DNA of 64,000 nt, taken from positions 124,001 to 188,000 of the forward strand of contig JAHQIY010000023.1 in assembly GCA_019054805.1 (NCBI GenBank), given 5' to 3'; not shown here. Source of the DNA: Brachionus manjavacas. Its lineage: Eukaryota; Rotifera; Eurotatoria; Ploima; Brachionidae. More model-generated notes on the stretch are below. The model did not search any database. It was not told where the DNA came from and was given only the letters and a program-made list of their open reading frames with translations. Within the stretch, counting starts at the first letter, position 1.

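Overview
The window looks like an invertebrate animal nuclear genome: very AT-rich, with spliced genes whose exons are clearly richer in GC and in Ser/Asn than their surroundings, introns from 46 and 76 nt up to several kb, and many non-LTR retrotransposon and DNA-transposon remnants. A small, AT-rich protostome such as a monogonont rotifer would fit (inference only; no sequence search was possible).

Region 1-10092 holds a dead hAT-type transposase, one intronless gene for a predicted secreted von Willebrand A-like protein (1701-2705), and a belt of transposon relics: piggyBac-like and hAT-like miniature elements, and an RTE-like LINE interrupted by a CR1-like LINE.

From 10093 to past the right edge, one huge plus-strand gene fills the window. 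I join 14 exons whose splice phases all agree: 10093-10457, 12298-12370, 19894-21525, 24694-24716, 24955-25085, 25132-25391, 25574-26869, 30468-32634, 38258-38436, 41673-43487, 46714-46859, 46936-48435, 55313-57196 and 60817-62523. They encode about 4,390 residues, and the protein is still open at the last donor. Its C-terminal half is phospholipase C epsilon: a CDC25-type RasGEF domain, a PH-like region, an EF-hand region, a catalytic X box with all expected active-site residues, and the start of the Y box. The rest of Y, C2 and the RA domains must lie beyond 64000. Its N-terminal half is not what I know from PLC epsilon: a Ser-rich leader, ankyrin repeats, a coiled coil, an ARM-like helical region, the C-terminal half of a REM (RasGEF-N) domain and a talin-like FERM module that runs in one exon into the CDC25 domain. 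This predicted fusion of a FERM/ankyrin scaffold, a Ras/Rap exchange factor and a phospholipase is the main finding.

The introns are full of mobile elements, several with exact target-site duplications: a MULE of 2.27 kb (34207-36480, 9 bp), a hAT-like element carrying an orphan terminal exon (43620-45766, 8 bp), three related hAT-type MITEs, two TTAA-flanked piggyBac-like MITEs, a 5'-truncated LINE with a 15-bp duplication (48573-50482), a Tc1/mariner inside a LINE, and fold-back elements with repetitive arms that I cannot assign to a named superfamily.
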